Part shown: one piece after another, positions 1 through 8,306 of the stretch
Numbering within the stretch: the stretch's first letter is position 1
Layout of the letters: each line of letters opens with the position of its first letter
Source of the DNA: Neobacillus mesonae
Lineage (GTDB): Bacteria; Bacillota; Bacilli; Bacillales; Cytobacillaceae
Assembly (NCBI RefSeq): GCF_023715155.1
Contig: NZ_JAMBNQ010000029.1
Location: 1 to 63,650, forward strand
Reading direction: 5' to 3'
DNA: 63,650 nucleotides
Position numbers and translations under genes: made by a program
The notes under the pieces: generated by a model
Databases searched by the model: none
What the model was told of the DNA's origin: nothing
The model's input: the letters and a program-made list of their open reading frames with translations, nothing else

Positions 1-14
1 GGTTAAACTGTACT

Positions 15-100
15 TGAGTCATTTTATTCCTCTTTTCATTGTTTATCGTGGTTGAAAACAGTGTTGCCAGGAATGAATAAAATGACTCATTTTTTTTTAC
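15..100. terminator. Long-stem hairpin followed by T run
   Basis: A perfect 15-base inverted repeat (TGAGTCATTTTATTC near 15-30 and its complement near 81-96) encloses a loop of about 50 bases. A run of nine or more T follows. This looks like a rho-independent terminator, read rightward, for a gene left of the window. The loop is longer than usual, so it could instead be a small structured RNA. Confidence 0.5.
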
Positions 101-112
101 ACAATTATACGG

Positions 113-641
113 ACTTTATCTTCATAACCCAGATGAAAGACAGAATTCAGATCTTTCGAAGGAAGTAGTCTTTCATAGCTCCGATGAAGGACAGAATTTG
201 GAGTTTTTGAGGGAAGTAGTCTTTCATAGCTTCGATGAAGGACAGAATTTGGACTTTTTGAGGGAAGTAGTCTTTCATAGCTTCGATGAAGGACAGAAAT
301 CAGATTTTACGAAGGAACTTGTCTTTCATAGCTTCGATGAAGGACAGAATCTAAATTTTTTGAAGCAAGTAGTCTTTCATACCCCAGATGAAAGACAGAA
401 TTTAAATTTTTCGAAGGAAGTAGTCTTTCATAGCTTCGATGAAGGACAGAGTTTGGAGTTTTTGAGGGAAGTAGTCTTTCATAACCCAGATGAAAGACAG
501 AATTCAGATCTTTCGAAGGAAGTAGTCTTTCATAGCCCAGATGAAGGACAGAATCTAAATTTTTCGAAGGAAGTAGTCTTTCATAGCTCCGATGAAAAAC
601 AGAATTTAAATTTTTTGAAGGAAGTTGCCTTCCATAGCTAC
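113..641. repeat. Tandem array of ten 51-bp imperfect hairpin units
   Basis: Ten units follow each other at exactly 51 bp (unit starts near 120, 171, 222, 273, 324, 375, 426, 477, 528, 579). Each holds an imperfect palindrome with arms GTCTTTCAT and ATGAA(A/G)GAC around a 7-base loop, plus a linker of about 26 bases (AGAATTTGGACTTTTTGAGG type). Where the right arm has GGAC the pair becomes a G-U wobble on the plus strand, so pairing survives. Because 51 is a multiple of three, open frames run through the array on both strands. They lack ribosome sites and I do not regard them as genes. Confidence 0.85.
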
Positions 642-792
642 CCAAGCCACTTGATTTACTCAATTTCGGTCGCCAATAGCATTTATTGACTGCCTAAGAT
701 GCTTGATTCACCCAGATTCGGTCGTCAATAATCATTATTGGCGACTTAGGATGCTTGATTCATCCAGTTTCAGTCGCCAATAGGCTTTATTT
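642..792. repeat. 52-bp repeat units with a GTCGCCAATA hairpin
   Basis: Directly after the 51-bp array come three units of a different sequence. The block GATGCTTGATTCA recurs at 698 and 750, with a degenerate copy at 646, at a 52-bp interval. Each unit carries GTCGCCAATA-type arms; around 721-745 GTCGTCAATA and TATTGGCGAC form a hairpin. The period matches the neighbouring array although the sequence is unrelated. The rest of the gap up to 1026 holds nothing else I can identify. Confidence 0.6.
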
Positions 793-1026
793 ATCATTAA
801 AATTCAATAGTAAAAATCCCCTAAATTAACCAGTGATTTTACTGGCTTCTCCACATAAGAAGTAAGCCTGTTTTCCCATGAGTGTTTTTACTATGATTTC
901 ATTTGAGACAGAGGCATTGATTTTTCAAAGTAAGAAGGATTTGAAATCTCCAAGGACTATGATAAATTTGAGCTGGGATAATAGGGGAATTTTACCTAAG
1001 AATAATGAATAGAAGGAGTCTTTATC

Positions 1027-2223
1027 ATGGCACGGGTTTTATTTATTAATGGCGGTTCAGAAGGACATGTCAATCCGACTATTGGTGTGGTGCAAGAGCT
1101 GATTAAGCGTGGGGAAGAGGTAGTTTACTTTACAATCGAGGATTTTCGAGAGCGTATGGAGAAGACAGGTGCAACTGTCAAAACGTTTGATGTTCAAACA
1201 TTTATAAATGCTTTTATCTCTGGAGGAAGAAATAATTTTCTTGAAAGAATCAATGGTCTTTTACATACGGCAGATATTATGATACCAAGTGTTCTCGAGC
1301 AAATTAAAGGAGAGAAATTTGATTACATTATCCATGATTCGATGTTTGGATGCGGCCGCTTACTTGCCCGGCTCCTTCAACTTCCAGCGATTAGTTCCTG
1401 TACTTCTTTTGCCCAGATGAAAACGTCATTCGATGAAATGTTGCTGCATCTTTCTAAACACATACCTGCAGAAACCTATACTGAATATCAGAGGCTGGCG
1501 GCAAAGGCAGAAGAAAGATATGGGGTGGAAATCCATTCTCCGTATGAAGTATTTTGCAACCCTGCACCACTTACAATCGTTTATACATCAAGGGATTTTC
1601 AACCTCTTGGAAAGGAATTTGATCAAACTTATAAATTTGTAGGTCCATCCATCTCTAAGCGGTTAACCTCTGGAGATTTCGACTTTACTGAAATCAAGGG
1701 GAAAAAGATAATTTACATTTCATTAGGTACAGTTTTTAATCAGGCGATGGATTTTTATAAAATGTGCTTCGATGCATTTAAGAACACGGATTATACTGTG
1801 GTCATGTCGATTGGAGAAAAAACTCGAACTTCAGATTTGGAAGAGATACCTGGAAACTTTATTGTAAAAAATTATGTTCCACAAATTGAGCTGCTAAAAT
1901 ACTCGAAATTATTTATTACACATGGCGGAATGAACAGTGTCCACGAGGGTCTCTATTATGGGGTTCCGCTTATTGTGATCCCGCAAAGCGCAGATCAGCC
2001 GGTCATTGCCGGTCAAGTTGCCAATACAGGGACAGGGATTCAGCTGCAAATGGAAAGCTTATCGGAAAAACAGCTACGTGAAGCCGCAGAACATGTGTTA
2101 ATTCAGATATCTTATCACAAAGCTGCAGCAAAAATGAAGGAATCTTTGCGAAAAGCCGGTGGGTATCGCCAGGCTGTAGATGAAATTTTCGAATTTAAGA
2201 GTCAATATGATATTAAAAAATAA
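1027..2223 (+). CDS. Macrolide-type (MGT/YjiC-like) glycosyltransferase
   Basis: 398 residues, the usual length of the bacterial MGT/YjiC branch of GT1 UDP-glycosyltransferases. These cytoplasmic enzymes move a sugar from a UDP-sugar onto small acceptors such as macrolides, flavonoids or lipids. The N-terminal Rossmann start is FINGGSEGHVNP (residues 6-17). The C-terminal donor-binding signature is HGGMNSVHEGLYYGVP near residue 299, followed by PQSADQP, as expected for a GT-B fold. An AGAAGGAG ribosome site lies just before the ATG. It stands alone between repeat DNA and a nucleoside transporter. The acceptor cannot be told from the sequence; self-resistance by drug glycosylation is a possibility only. 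Confidence 0.85.
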   Translation: MARVLFINGGSEGHVNPTIGVVQELIKRGEEVVYFTIEDFRERMEKTGATVKTFDVQTFINAFISGGRNNFLERINGLLHTADIMIPSVLEQIKGEKFDYIIHDSMFGCGRLLARLLQLPAISSCTSFAQMKTSFDEMLLHLSKHIPAETYTEYQRLAAKAEERYGVEIHSPYEVFCNPAPLTIVYTSRDFQPLGKEFDQTYKFVGPSISKRLTSGDFDFTEIKGKKIIYISLGTVFNQAMDFYKMCFDAFKNTDYTVVMSIGEKTRTSDLEEIPGNFIVKNYVPQIELLKYSKLFITHGGMNSVHEGLYYGVPLIVIPQSADQPVIAGQVANTGTGIQLQMESLSEKQLREAAEHVLIQISYHKAAAKMKESLRKAGGYRQAVDEIFEFKSQYDIKK

Positions 2224-2356
2224 AATCTTTAGCTTATAAGCTCTTTTAATGAATTTATTTTTTAAAAAAACTTAATGATAAAAAATAAGAAAATCTTTAG
2301 GATTGTACCCCGATTTGGAATACACTTCTAGAAATAACTGCAGCATCGGAGGAAAC

Positions 2357-3535
2357 ATGAAATACGTTATTGCTTTATTTGGATTAATTGTTGTTTTGGG
2401 ACTTGCTTATTTGGCAAGTAATAATCGAAAAAATATAAAAATAAGACCTATCATTTTAATGGTCATTATTCAAGTATTATTAGCAGGGTTATTATTACAT
2501 ACAAAATTTGGCTTTATTTTAATCCAAGGGTTTGCTGATATTTTTAGTAAATTATTGTCCTATGCTAACAGTGGAGTATCTTTTGTTTTTGGCGGTATGG
2601 CAAATAAAGGCCAAGCACCCTTTTTTCTAAATGTGTTGCTTCCTATCGTGTTTATTTCCATTTTAATTGGGATTTTGCAGCATTTTAAAATACTGCCTAT
2701 AATTATGAAAGCAATTGGATTGTTATTAAGTAAAGTTAATGGCATGGGGAAGTTAGAGTCATACAATGCAGTTGCATCGGCTATGGTAGGCCAATCGGAA
2801 GTATTTATTACAGTTAAAAAGCAGCTGGGACGTCTTCCCTCTAATCGCCTCTATACACTATGTGCTTCAGCTATGTCGACTGTCTCGATGTCCATTGTAG
2901 GCGCCTATATGACTATGATTGAACCAAGGTATGTCGTCACTGCATTAATGCTGAACTTATTTGGCGGATTTATTGTTGCATCTATTATTAATCCCTATAC
3001 TATAGAAGGAAGTGAAGATATTCTTATTATTCAAGAGGAGAAACAAAGCTTCTTTGAAATGATAGGCGAATATATAATTGACGGGTTTAAAGTAGCTATT
3101 ATTGTCGGGGCGATGTTAATCGGATTTGTCTCCTTAATAACAGGAATCAATGACGTTTTCGATTTGGTTTTTGGCATCTCATTTCAGGGGATTTTAGGAT
3201 ATATCTTTGCACCTGTTGCTTTTATTATGGGGATCCCGTTTTCAGAAGCTGTACGAGCAGGAGGAATAATGGCAACAAAGCTGGTGACAAATGAGTTCGT
3301 CGCTATGATGGATTTGGCAAAAACGAACGCAGGATTTAGCCCGCGAACCACTGGAATAATTTCTGTCTTCCTTGTGTCATTTGCAAATTTCTCCTCAATT
3401 GGAATTATTGCAGGTGCAGTAAAAAGCCTAAATGAGGAGAAGGGGAATACAGTTGCCCGGTTTGGTTTAAAATTATTGTACGGGGCCACATTAGTTAGTG
3501 TTTTATCATCAGTGATTGTAAGCATGGTTTTATAA
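2357..3535 (+). CDS. NupC-type concentrative nucleoside transporter
   Basis: About 392 residues, matching Bacillus NupC/NupG-like CNT permeases that import nucleosides with H+ or Na+. I place the start at the ATG at 2357 ([10 protein letters not shown]), preceded by GGAGG at 2348-2352. An upstream start at 2303 would add 18 unlikely residues without a ribosome site. The protein is almost wholly hydrophobic, with 8-10 membrane segments. It contains the family signatures [10 protein letters not shown] (after residue 140) and [10 protein letters not shown] near the C-terminus. No nucleoside catabolic gene lies beside it, so the substrate (pyrimidine or purine nucleosides) is open. Confidence 0.85.
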   Translation: MKYVIALFGLIVVLGLAYLASNNRKNIKIRPIILMVIIQVLLAGLLLHTKFGFILIQGFADIFSKLLSYANSGVSFVFGGMANKGQAPFFLNVLLPIVFISILIGILQHFKILPIIMKAIGLLLSKVNGMGKLESYNAVASAMVGQSEVFITVKKQLGRLPSNRLYTLCASAMSTVSMSIVGAYMTMIEPRYVVTALMLNLFGGFIVASIINPYTIEGSEDILIIQEEKQSFFEMIGEYIIDGFKVAIIVGAMLIGFVSLITGINDVFDLVFGISFQGILGYIFAPVAFIMGIPFSEAVRAGGIMATKLVTNEFVAMMDLAKTNAGFSPRTTGIISVFLVSFANFSSIGIIAGAVKSLNEEKGNTVARFGLKLLYGATLVSVLSSVIVSMVL

Positions 3536-3668
3536 CAGATTGGCTGTAATAAACGAAAATACTGAAGTAATCGAAAGCATTATTGCAGCAGTTGATAATC
3601 CTTTTTTGTCGGCTATTCCTAGGAAGTAGTTACCCGGGAAGATTATATATTTCTTTTTTTAGATTAAT

Positions 3669-4376
3669 GAAGGACCAATCTTGTTAAAAAAACAGAAGAA
3701 AGGTCCTTCATCCCGCCGCTGAAGGACTAATCTGGGTAAAAAGTCAGAAGAAAAGTCCATCATCCCGCCGCTGAAGAACCAATCATTGTAAAAAGTCAGA
3801 AGAAAAGTCCATCATCCCGCTGCTGAAGGACAAATCTGTATAAAAACCAGAAGAAAAGTCTTTCATCCAGCCGCTGAAGAACCAATCATTGTAAAAAGTC
3901 AGAAGAAAAGTCCTTCATCCCGCTGCTGAAGGACAAATCTGTATAAAAACCAGAAGAAAAGTCTTTCATCCAGCCGCTGAAGGACTAAACAGTGTAAAAA
4001 ACCAGAAGAAAAGTCCATCATCCAGCCACTGAAGGACAAATCTGTATAAAAACCAGAAGAAAAGTCTTTCATCCCGCCGCTGAAGGACAAATCGGTGTAA
4101 AAAACCAGAAGAAAAGTCCATCATCCAGCCACTGAAGGACAAATCTGTATAAAAACCAGAAGAAAAGTCTTTCATCCAGCCGCTGAAGGACAAATCGGTG
4201 TAAAAAACCAGAAGAAAAGTCCTTCATCTAACTGCTGAAGGACAAATCAGTGTAAAAAACCAGAAGAAAAGTCCATCATCCAACCGCTGAAGGACCAATC
4301 AGTGTAAAAGACCAGAAGAAAAGTCCATCATCCAGCCGTTGAAGGACCGATCTGTATAAAAAGTCTTTCATCAATA
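3669..4376. repeat. Tandem array of about 14 hairpin units, 51-52 bp
   Basis: About fourteen units such as GAAGGACAAATCTGTATAAA followed by AACCAGAAGAAAAGTC(C/T) run from 3669 to 4347 at 51-52 bp. Each junction forms a palindrome GTC(C/T)(T/A)TCA-tcc(a/c)gccgc-TGAAGGAC. The arms are the same as in the array at 113-641, but the linkers are unrelated. Units alternate between AGTCCATCATCC and AGTCTTTCATCC forms, pointing to duplication of two-unit blocks. The mixture of 51 and 52 bp breaks any reading frame. The 130 bases between the transporter stop and the array contain no gene I can support. Confidence 0.85.
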
Positions 4377-4377
4377 T

Positions 4378-5291
4378 TCAAACATAATACGTCCATTGAT
4401 GAACCCCAACTTTTTTAAAATGTTTTTCTAAGGCTCTTCGAATTGTTTTCTTTAAATTTACAACCCCACACCATTCAAAAATTATATTAGTAGTAATCTT
4501 TCTATTGGGAAAAAGGAGCTGATATTCTCTTACATTCCTCAAAATAGCAGCTGTAACGGGCTCTTCATGTCCACAATCCCCACAAACAAATTTTTTTCCG
4601 TGGACTGAAACCACAAAAGAGTCACAGATTTTACAGGTCATCCCTTTTCTTTACTGTCCATATTCATAAGTTGGTAATGGTGAATAGGGAGAATCTTTAA
4701 TTATGAAGAGAAATAATTTTGTCTGCCAGCTTCTTGTGTCTTCCATCTAGTTTTGATGGTGTTATTCCCAGTCTTTCTAAATAGCTCTCTATCTGCGTTG
4801 GAAAAATAAAAGGTATGTCAAGGGGAGCTTGATAAAGGGTAAATTTGGAATTAACAAAAACCACCTTGCCGGTAATCGTTAAACTAATTCCAAGATTTTG
4901 AAGCAATTGGCGAAGCAGGGATTCGCTTCGATTCACTTGGTGAAGAGGATTATTATATTCAGACTTGGGGAGCTTATATAGTCGATTTGATTTTAGCATC
5001 GTAATAATAATTGCCTTCAAAATTCTTTACTTCATAAAAGTAGACATTTTTTGAAAAAATAATCAGCGTATCAATTTGTAAGATAGTATTATTTACCTTG
5101 AGCAGTAAATCGTTCAGAATAAGGCATTCGCATTGAAGTTTCTCGGTTAACTCATCAAATAGTACTTCCCCTTCATACCCTTTTTTTAGGTGGAAATACC
5201 TTTGACTATCCTTTTCGGACAAAGTCATTCGCTTATTTAATATTCTAAAAATGATTAATTCCTCAGGCAAAGTTCGAGACTTATAGGCCAT
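4378..5291 (-). pseudogene. Decayed NERD-domain protein gene
   Basis: Three consecutive minus-strand fragments together resemble one Bacillus NERD (nuclease-related domain) protein of about 310 residues. The start MAYKSRTLPEEL (ATG at 5291, GGAAAGG upstream) continues to YYEVKNFEGNYYYDA. A frameshift at an AAAA run near 5000 then leads to NRLYKLPKSEYNNPL and on to KIISLHN. A second frameshift near 4700 leads to DSPYSPLPTYEYGQ, a TAA stop near 4652, then KGMTCKICDS with a zinc ribbon (CKIC and CGDC). That is two frameshifts plus one nonsense codon, so the gene is probably dead. Reading each piece as a separate short gene would be misleading. Sequencing error could explain one lesion but hardly all three. 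Confidence 0.75.
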
Positions 5292-5575
5292 ATGCCACAT
5301 CCTTTCCAAAAATTTCAAACTCCAAGTCAATTTTATTAAAATAATTGACCCCATAATCTTTAAGTTGTGAATATTTTGTTAACATTTCACGAACTAGTGT
5401 GTTATTTAGAAGCGGTGTAGGCGTTTAGGGAGATTTTTATGATTATATACAGATACCTATTAACCAGTTAGTAGTATTGTATAATAGAGAAATTCTAAAA
5501 AATACTTCAAAAGTAACTGTTAAACAATAGTCGGAATTGTTAAACTACTAATAACATCCTTGATAGACTTCAATT

Positions 5576-5730
5576 TTATCCCGCTTAAACGTGCAGTATA
5601 AACTCCACTTTAAGACTTAGCGCTAGCAGAAAGTACAAGTGGGGATAACTGTCCGTAAAAGCCCGATTGGTTTGACTATCAATCAGTGTGAGTGGAAAAA
5701 AACCTCACTGATTGAAGGTTCACTTTATCC
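5576..5730 (+). repeat. Structured repeat element, copy A
   Basis: This element begins TTATCCCGC at 5576 and ends GGTTCACTTTATCC at 5730. It contains an ACTGTCCGT...CCGATTGGTT block (about 5658-5682) and a terminal hairpin with 9-base arms CAATCAGTG and CACTGATTG (5691-5715). The same ordered blocks recur in copies B (21693-21956) and C (56660-56863). Early and middle blocks are partly complementary (cgtgCAGT and ACTGtccg). The element ends only a few bases before the AGGAGGG ribosome site of the protease gene, so it would form most of that gene's 5' leader. A TATAAT-like box lies at 5480-5485 in the otherwise empty stretch 5292-5575. Confidence 0.6.
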
Positions 5731-5747
5731 TATAGGAGGGAATAAAA

Positions 5748-6710
5748 ATGGAGCGAAAGGTAAGTTTGATTCCGTATCTAGTAGTTGAACAAGTAGAACA
5801 GGTCAATGAAGTTCCTAAAGGGGTTGAAATGATTCAAGCCCCAAAAATTTGGGAGAAAACAAAGGGAAAAGGAATGACAGTTGCTATTTTGGACACTGGC
5901 TGTGATTTAACCCATCCGGATTTAAAAGACCAGATTATTGGCGGAAGAAACTTTACAAAGGATGATAATGGAAATCCTGAGGTTTACAGAGATTACAATG
6001 GCCATGGCACCCATGTTGCAGGAACGATTGCTGCCATTCAAAACAATCGCGGTGTTGTGGGAGTAGCGCCTGAGGCCAATTTGCTTATTATCAAGGTTCT
6101 TGACAAAAACGGATCAGGTCAATACGAATGGATTATAAATGGAATTCACTATGCAATCGAGCAAAAGGCTGATATTATTTCGATGTCGCTGGGCGGCCCC
6201 GTAGATGTTCCAGAATTGCATGAAGCAATCCAAAAAGCAGTGCAAAACAATATTCTGGTAGTTTGTGCAGCGGGGAATGAAGGGGATGGCGATGATTCGA
6301 CAGATGAATTTGCTTATCCTGGTTCTTATAATGAAGTAATCAGTGTGGGTGCAATTGACTTGCAACGAAATCCTTCTAGATTCTCCAATTCAAATAATGA
6401 AGTAGACGTAGTGGCGCCAGGAGAAAAAATTCTATCAACCTATTTGAATGGAAAATATGCATCATTAAGTGGGACCTCCATGGCAACACCTCATGTTTCC
6501 GGAGCATTGGCTCTAATAAAAGTATTAGCTAATTCAAGCTTTGAGAGGAATCTCACGGAGCCTGAACTATATGCCCAATTAATCAAGAGGTCTGTTCCAT
6601 TAGGAAATTCACCAAAACTTGAGGGAAATGGTTTCATTTATTTACCTGTCCCAGACCTCTTGCCAGAACTCCTTAGCAGAGAGTCCATCCCCGAAATTGC
6701 GGGGTTATAG
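5748..6710 (+). CDS. isp: Intracellular subtilisin-like serine protease
   Basis: 320 residues, the size of Bacillus intracellular serine protease (about 319). There is no signal peptide. Instead the N-terminus carries the short inhibitory pro-segment with the LIPY motif (residues 7-10), known in this family to block the active site until removed. The catalytic triad is visible: D49 (ILDTGCD), H86 (NGHGTHVAG) and S244 (SGTSMATPH). The oxyanion asparagine is N177 (AAGNEGD). The ribosome site is AGGAGGG before ATG. It is monocistronic, with a terminator right after the stop. In the family the enzyme is the main cytosolic protease of late growth and sporulation. Confidence 0.95.
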   Translation: MERKVSLIPYLVVEQVEQVNEVPKGVEMIQAPKIWEKTKGKGMTVAILDTGCDLTHPDLKDQIIGGRNFTKDDNGNPEVYRDYNGHGTHVAGTIAAIQNNRGVVGVAPEANLLIIKVLDKNGSGQYEWIINGIHYAIEQKADIISMSLGGPVDVPELHEAIQKAVQNNILVVCAAGNEGDGDDSTDEFAYPGSYNEVISVGAIDLQRNPSRFSNSNNEVDVVAPGEKILSTYLNGKYASLSGTSMATPHVSGALALIKVLANSSFERNLTEPELYAQLIKRSVPLGNSPKLEGNGFIYLPVPDLLPELLSRESIPEIAGL

Positions 6711-6713
6711 ATA

Positions 6714-6759
6714 GAAAAAAAGAAACAGCACAATTTTAAGTGCCGTTTCTTTTTTTTTA
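6714..6759 (+). terminator. Terminator after isp
   Basis: AAAGAAACaGCAC and GTGCcGTTTCTTT form a stem around an 8-base AT loop, immediately followed by a T run. It begins only a few bases after the protease stop codon. Confidence 0.9.
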
Positions 6760-6773
6760 ACTTCCTGCTTCGA

Positions 6774-6951
6774 AAATTGTCCAGCTCCTGCGCCTGGCGG
6801 CATAAAAACATAAGTCTATCCATCAAGAAGGCCGGTGAGCAGCCTTCTTGATGGATGAGTTTTGTGCTTATCCCCCTCTTACCACTATGGTAAGAAAAAT
6901 CATGCAGGAACAAGCTTTGCATGTTCCGAGGACGCTTGCAATTTTCTTATG
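6774..6951. repeat. GTCCAGCT-type dispersed intergenic repeat, copy 1
   Basis: The segment begins AAAATTGTCCAGCTCCTGCG and ends GACGCTTGCAATTTTCTTAT. These are the characteristic ends of a repeat commonly met between Bacillus genes, with an inner part that varies. Inside it a strong hairpin has arms CATCAAGAAGGC and GCCTTCTTGATG (about 6819-6855). A second copy lies at 28238-28410. Confidence 0.55.
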
Positions 6952-7102
6952 CATGTGTTTTTTTTCTATTGGCAGCTATACTAACATCTTCCTTGAGATT
7001 GCTCAGATGGGCAATCCGCTTGCCTTTTGTTCCTTTAACAATCGCGCCGTTGCGTTTGATCGTGGAGGAACCAATGGTGTTTGCTTTGACTGTTCTCTCC
7101 AT
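6947..7102 (-). CDS. Small basic protein, 51 aa, unknown
   Basis: A 51-residue minus-strand frame starts MERTVKANTIGSSTIKRNG and ends RKKTHA. It is rich in Lys/Arg and has no Cys or membrane segment. Its ATG at 7102 is preceded by TTAGGAGAC. The TAG stop of the upstream 277-residue gene lies inside that ribosome site, so the two would be translationally coupled. Its stop falls at the boundary of the adjoining GTCCAGCT-type repeat. I do not recognise the family. It is supported by start signal and context only. Confidence 0.45.
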   Translation of the reverse strand: MERTVKANTIGSSTIKRNGAIVKGTKGKRIAHLSNLKEDVSIAANRKKTHA

Positions 7103-7114
7103 AAAAGCCGTCTC

Positions 7115-7948
7115 CTAATTTCCTGAATTCTTTTTCCTTTTAAAATGTCTTAAAAATCGGTTATTCGTTCCTAACAAGATTATTTTCGATGTAAAGTAAA
7201 TAAATTCCTTCAAGTTGTCTTTTGTAAATATATTTTCTTTGAGGATAAATACAGCTAGTCCTAATTTTAAATTACCGTAATTTCGAACAGTAATAAATTG
7301 TTTAATAGGACTTTCCCGTAATTCCATTCTGTTGTTGACAGAAGGCTCTTGTATCCGAACATAAGGCATGTCCAGCGCGGAGTTAATTAATTTAGCTGCA
7401 CCTTCGATGTCTATTGGTGTTTTTAAATAAACCAACTCGACATCATTATTTTTCCCTTGAAAATACCAGACAAATTCAATCTGACGTTCTGGAAGACCAA
7501 ATATTCTTTTGATTTCTGCATGATGAGACATCATAAAAATCGTAAGCTTTTCATCAATGACTCTAAGGGGAGAATGTTGATCAAATGCTGCTAATACATC
7601 TCCCAGCTTATCTTCGAGCTCTAAGTACAATTCACTGTCATTATGTGAAATAATGGAAGGAGTTCTTTTCAGTATTACATTCTTAACCATTAAAACAGCA
7701 TTTACCAAACCTAAAAGAAATAAACCATAAATTAAAATTAATAAAGTAAATTGCAGTGCTTGTAAAATTGGACCTTTTTCGTTCTGGTATTTTAAAAAAT
7801 CTGAAGTCATAAACTTGGACATTTTTACGTGGAGATCTCTTAGAAGTTCGGAGTTATTGGTGATTAAATAAATTGAAAATAAAGAGATGATAACAAAGAC
7901 AATGAAACCTGGTAACCCAAATTGTTTAAATTTCTCTTTCCAAGCCAA
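7115..7948 (-). CDS. Two-segment membrane protein of unknown function
   Basis: 277 residues. Hydrophobic segments at about 12-32 (PGFIVFVIISLFSIYLI) and 66-90 (LQFTLLILIYGLFLLGLV) leave residues of about 100-260 as a cytoplasmic domain. That domain (LYLELEDKLGDVLAAFDQHS...IYFTSKIILLG) has the pattern of a small-ligand sensor fold of GAF type, but this is a guess. The start is probably TTG (MAWKEK) with GGGGG about ten bases upstream. A small basic protein is encoded directly downstream. I recognise no characterised homologue. Confidence 0.7.
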   Translation of the reverse strand: MAWKEKFKQFGLPGFIVFVIISLFSIYLITNNSELLRDLHVKMSKFMTSDFLKYQNEKGPILQALQFTLLILIYGLFLLGLVNAVLMVKNVILKRTPSIISHNDSELYLELEDKLGDVLAAFDQHSPLRVIDEKLTIFMMSHHAEIKRIFGLPERQIEFVWYFQGKNNDVELVYLKTPIDIEGAAKLINSALDMPYVRIQEPSVNNRMELRESPIKQFITVRNYGNLKLGLAVFILKENIFTKDNLKEFIYFTSKIILLGTNNRFLRHFKRKKNSGN

Positions 7949-8026
7949 ATAAGCATCGCCCCCTTATTTGGCTTAATTTTACAAAAGTAACGTTCTATTT
8001 ACAAGGCATTACAGAATAATTGGTTA

Positions 8027-8170
8027 TTATTTACCAGGAAGAATTGGTCGAGTTCTTTTTAATGTAGTACTGAATACCTTGGTTCCATTATTAAGGGATA
8101 TTTCCTTTTCGTTTGAAGTGGTGACCTGCATGTCAATTTTTGATAGATTCTTAATGTTGGTTTTAAACAT
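8027..8170 (-). CDS. Small protein, 47 aa, unknown
   Basis: A 47-residue minus-strand frame starts MFKTNIKNLSKIDMQVTT and ends RTRPILPGK. The ATG at 8170 follows AAGGAG at a good distance. It is polar and basic, with no membrane segment. It lies in the 358-base gap between the two membrane-protein genes and upstream of the 277-residue gene on the same strand. A strong ribosome site plus a whole frame in a short gap make it plausible. No family is recognised. Confidence 0.4.
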   Translation of the reverse strand: MFKTNIKNLSKIDMQVTTSNEKEISLNNGTKVFSTTLKRTRPILPGK

Positions 8171-8306
8171 TCATACAACTCCTTCCCAATGGCTATATTT
8201 ATTTTTTATTTCTCAAAGATAGAACAGTTTAGGGTGAAATGAAGATGAACTTTTATCAAAAAATACGATAACCATGTTATGTTTATGTCCTTTTTAAAGA
8301 ACAAAC

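Noticed and set aside
198..689. Open frame of 163 codons (+) and one of 118 codons (-) through the first hairpin array
   Set aside because: The 51-bp period keeps any frame open on both strands. There is no ribosome site, the start is only a TTG within a unit, and the same arms occur in arrays where 52-bp units break the frame.
3539..3631. Frame reading AVINENTEVIESIIAAVDNPF after the transporter stop
   Set aside because: Looks protein-like for about 28 codons but has no start or ribosome site. It may be a gene relic, too short to name.
3899..4193. Minus-strand frames of 63-75 codons with repeated SFSGWMKDFSSGFYTD-like text
   Set aside because: They are translations of the second hairpin array and stop where unit length changes; no start signals.
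113..4376. CRISPR array
   Set aside because: The repeats are imperfect along their whole length with no unique spacers, the units are tandem, and no cas gene is present.
4974..5354. Separate genes for the three NERD fragments
   Set aside because: The fragments read continuously as one protein across frameshifts, so separate annotation would be wrong.
6848..7126. Plus-strand frame of 92 codons
   Set aside because: It runs through a dispersed repeat and opposite the better-supported 51-residue minus-strand frame; no ribosome site.
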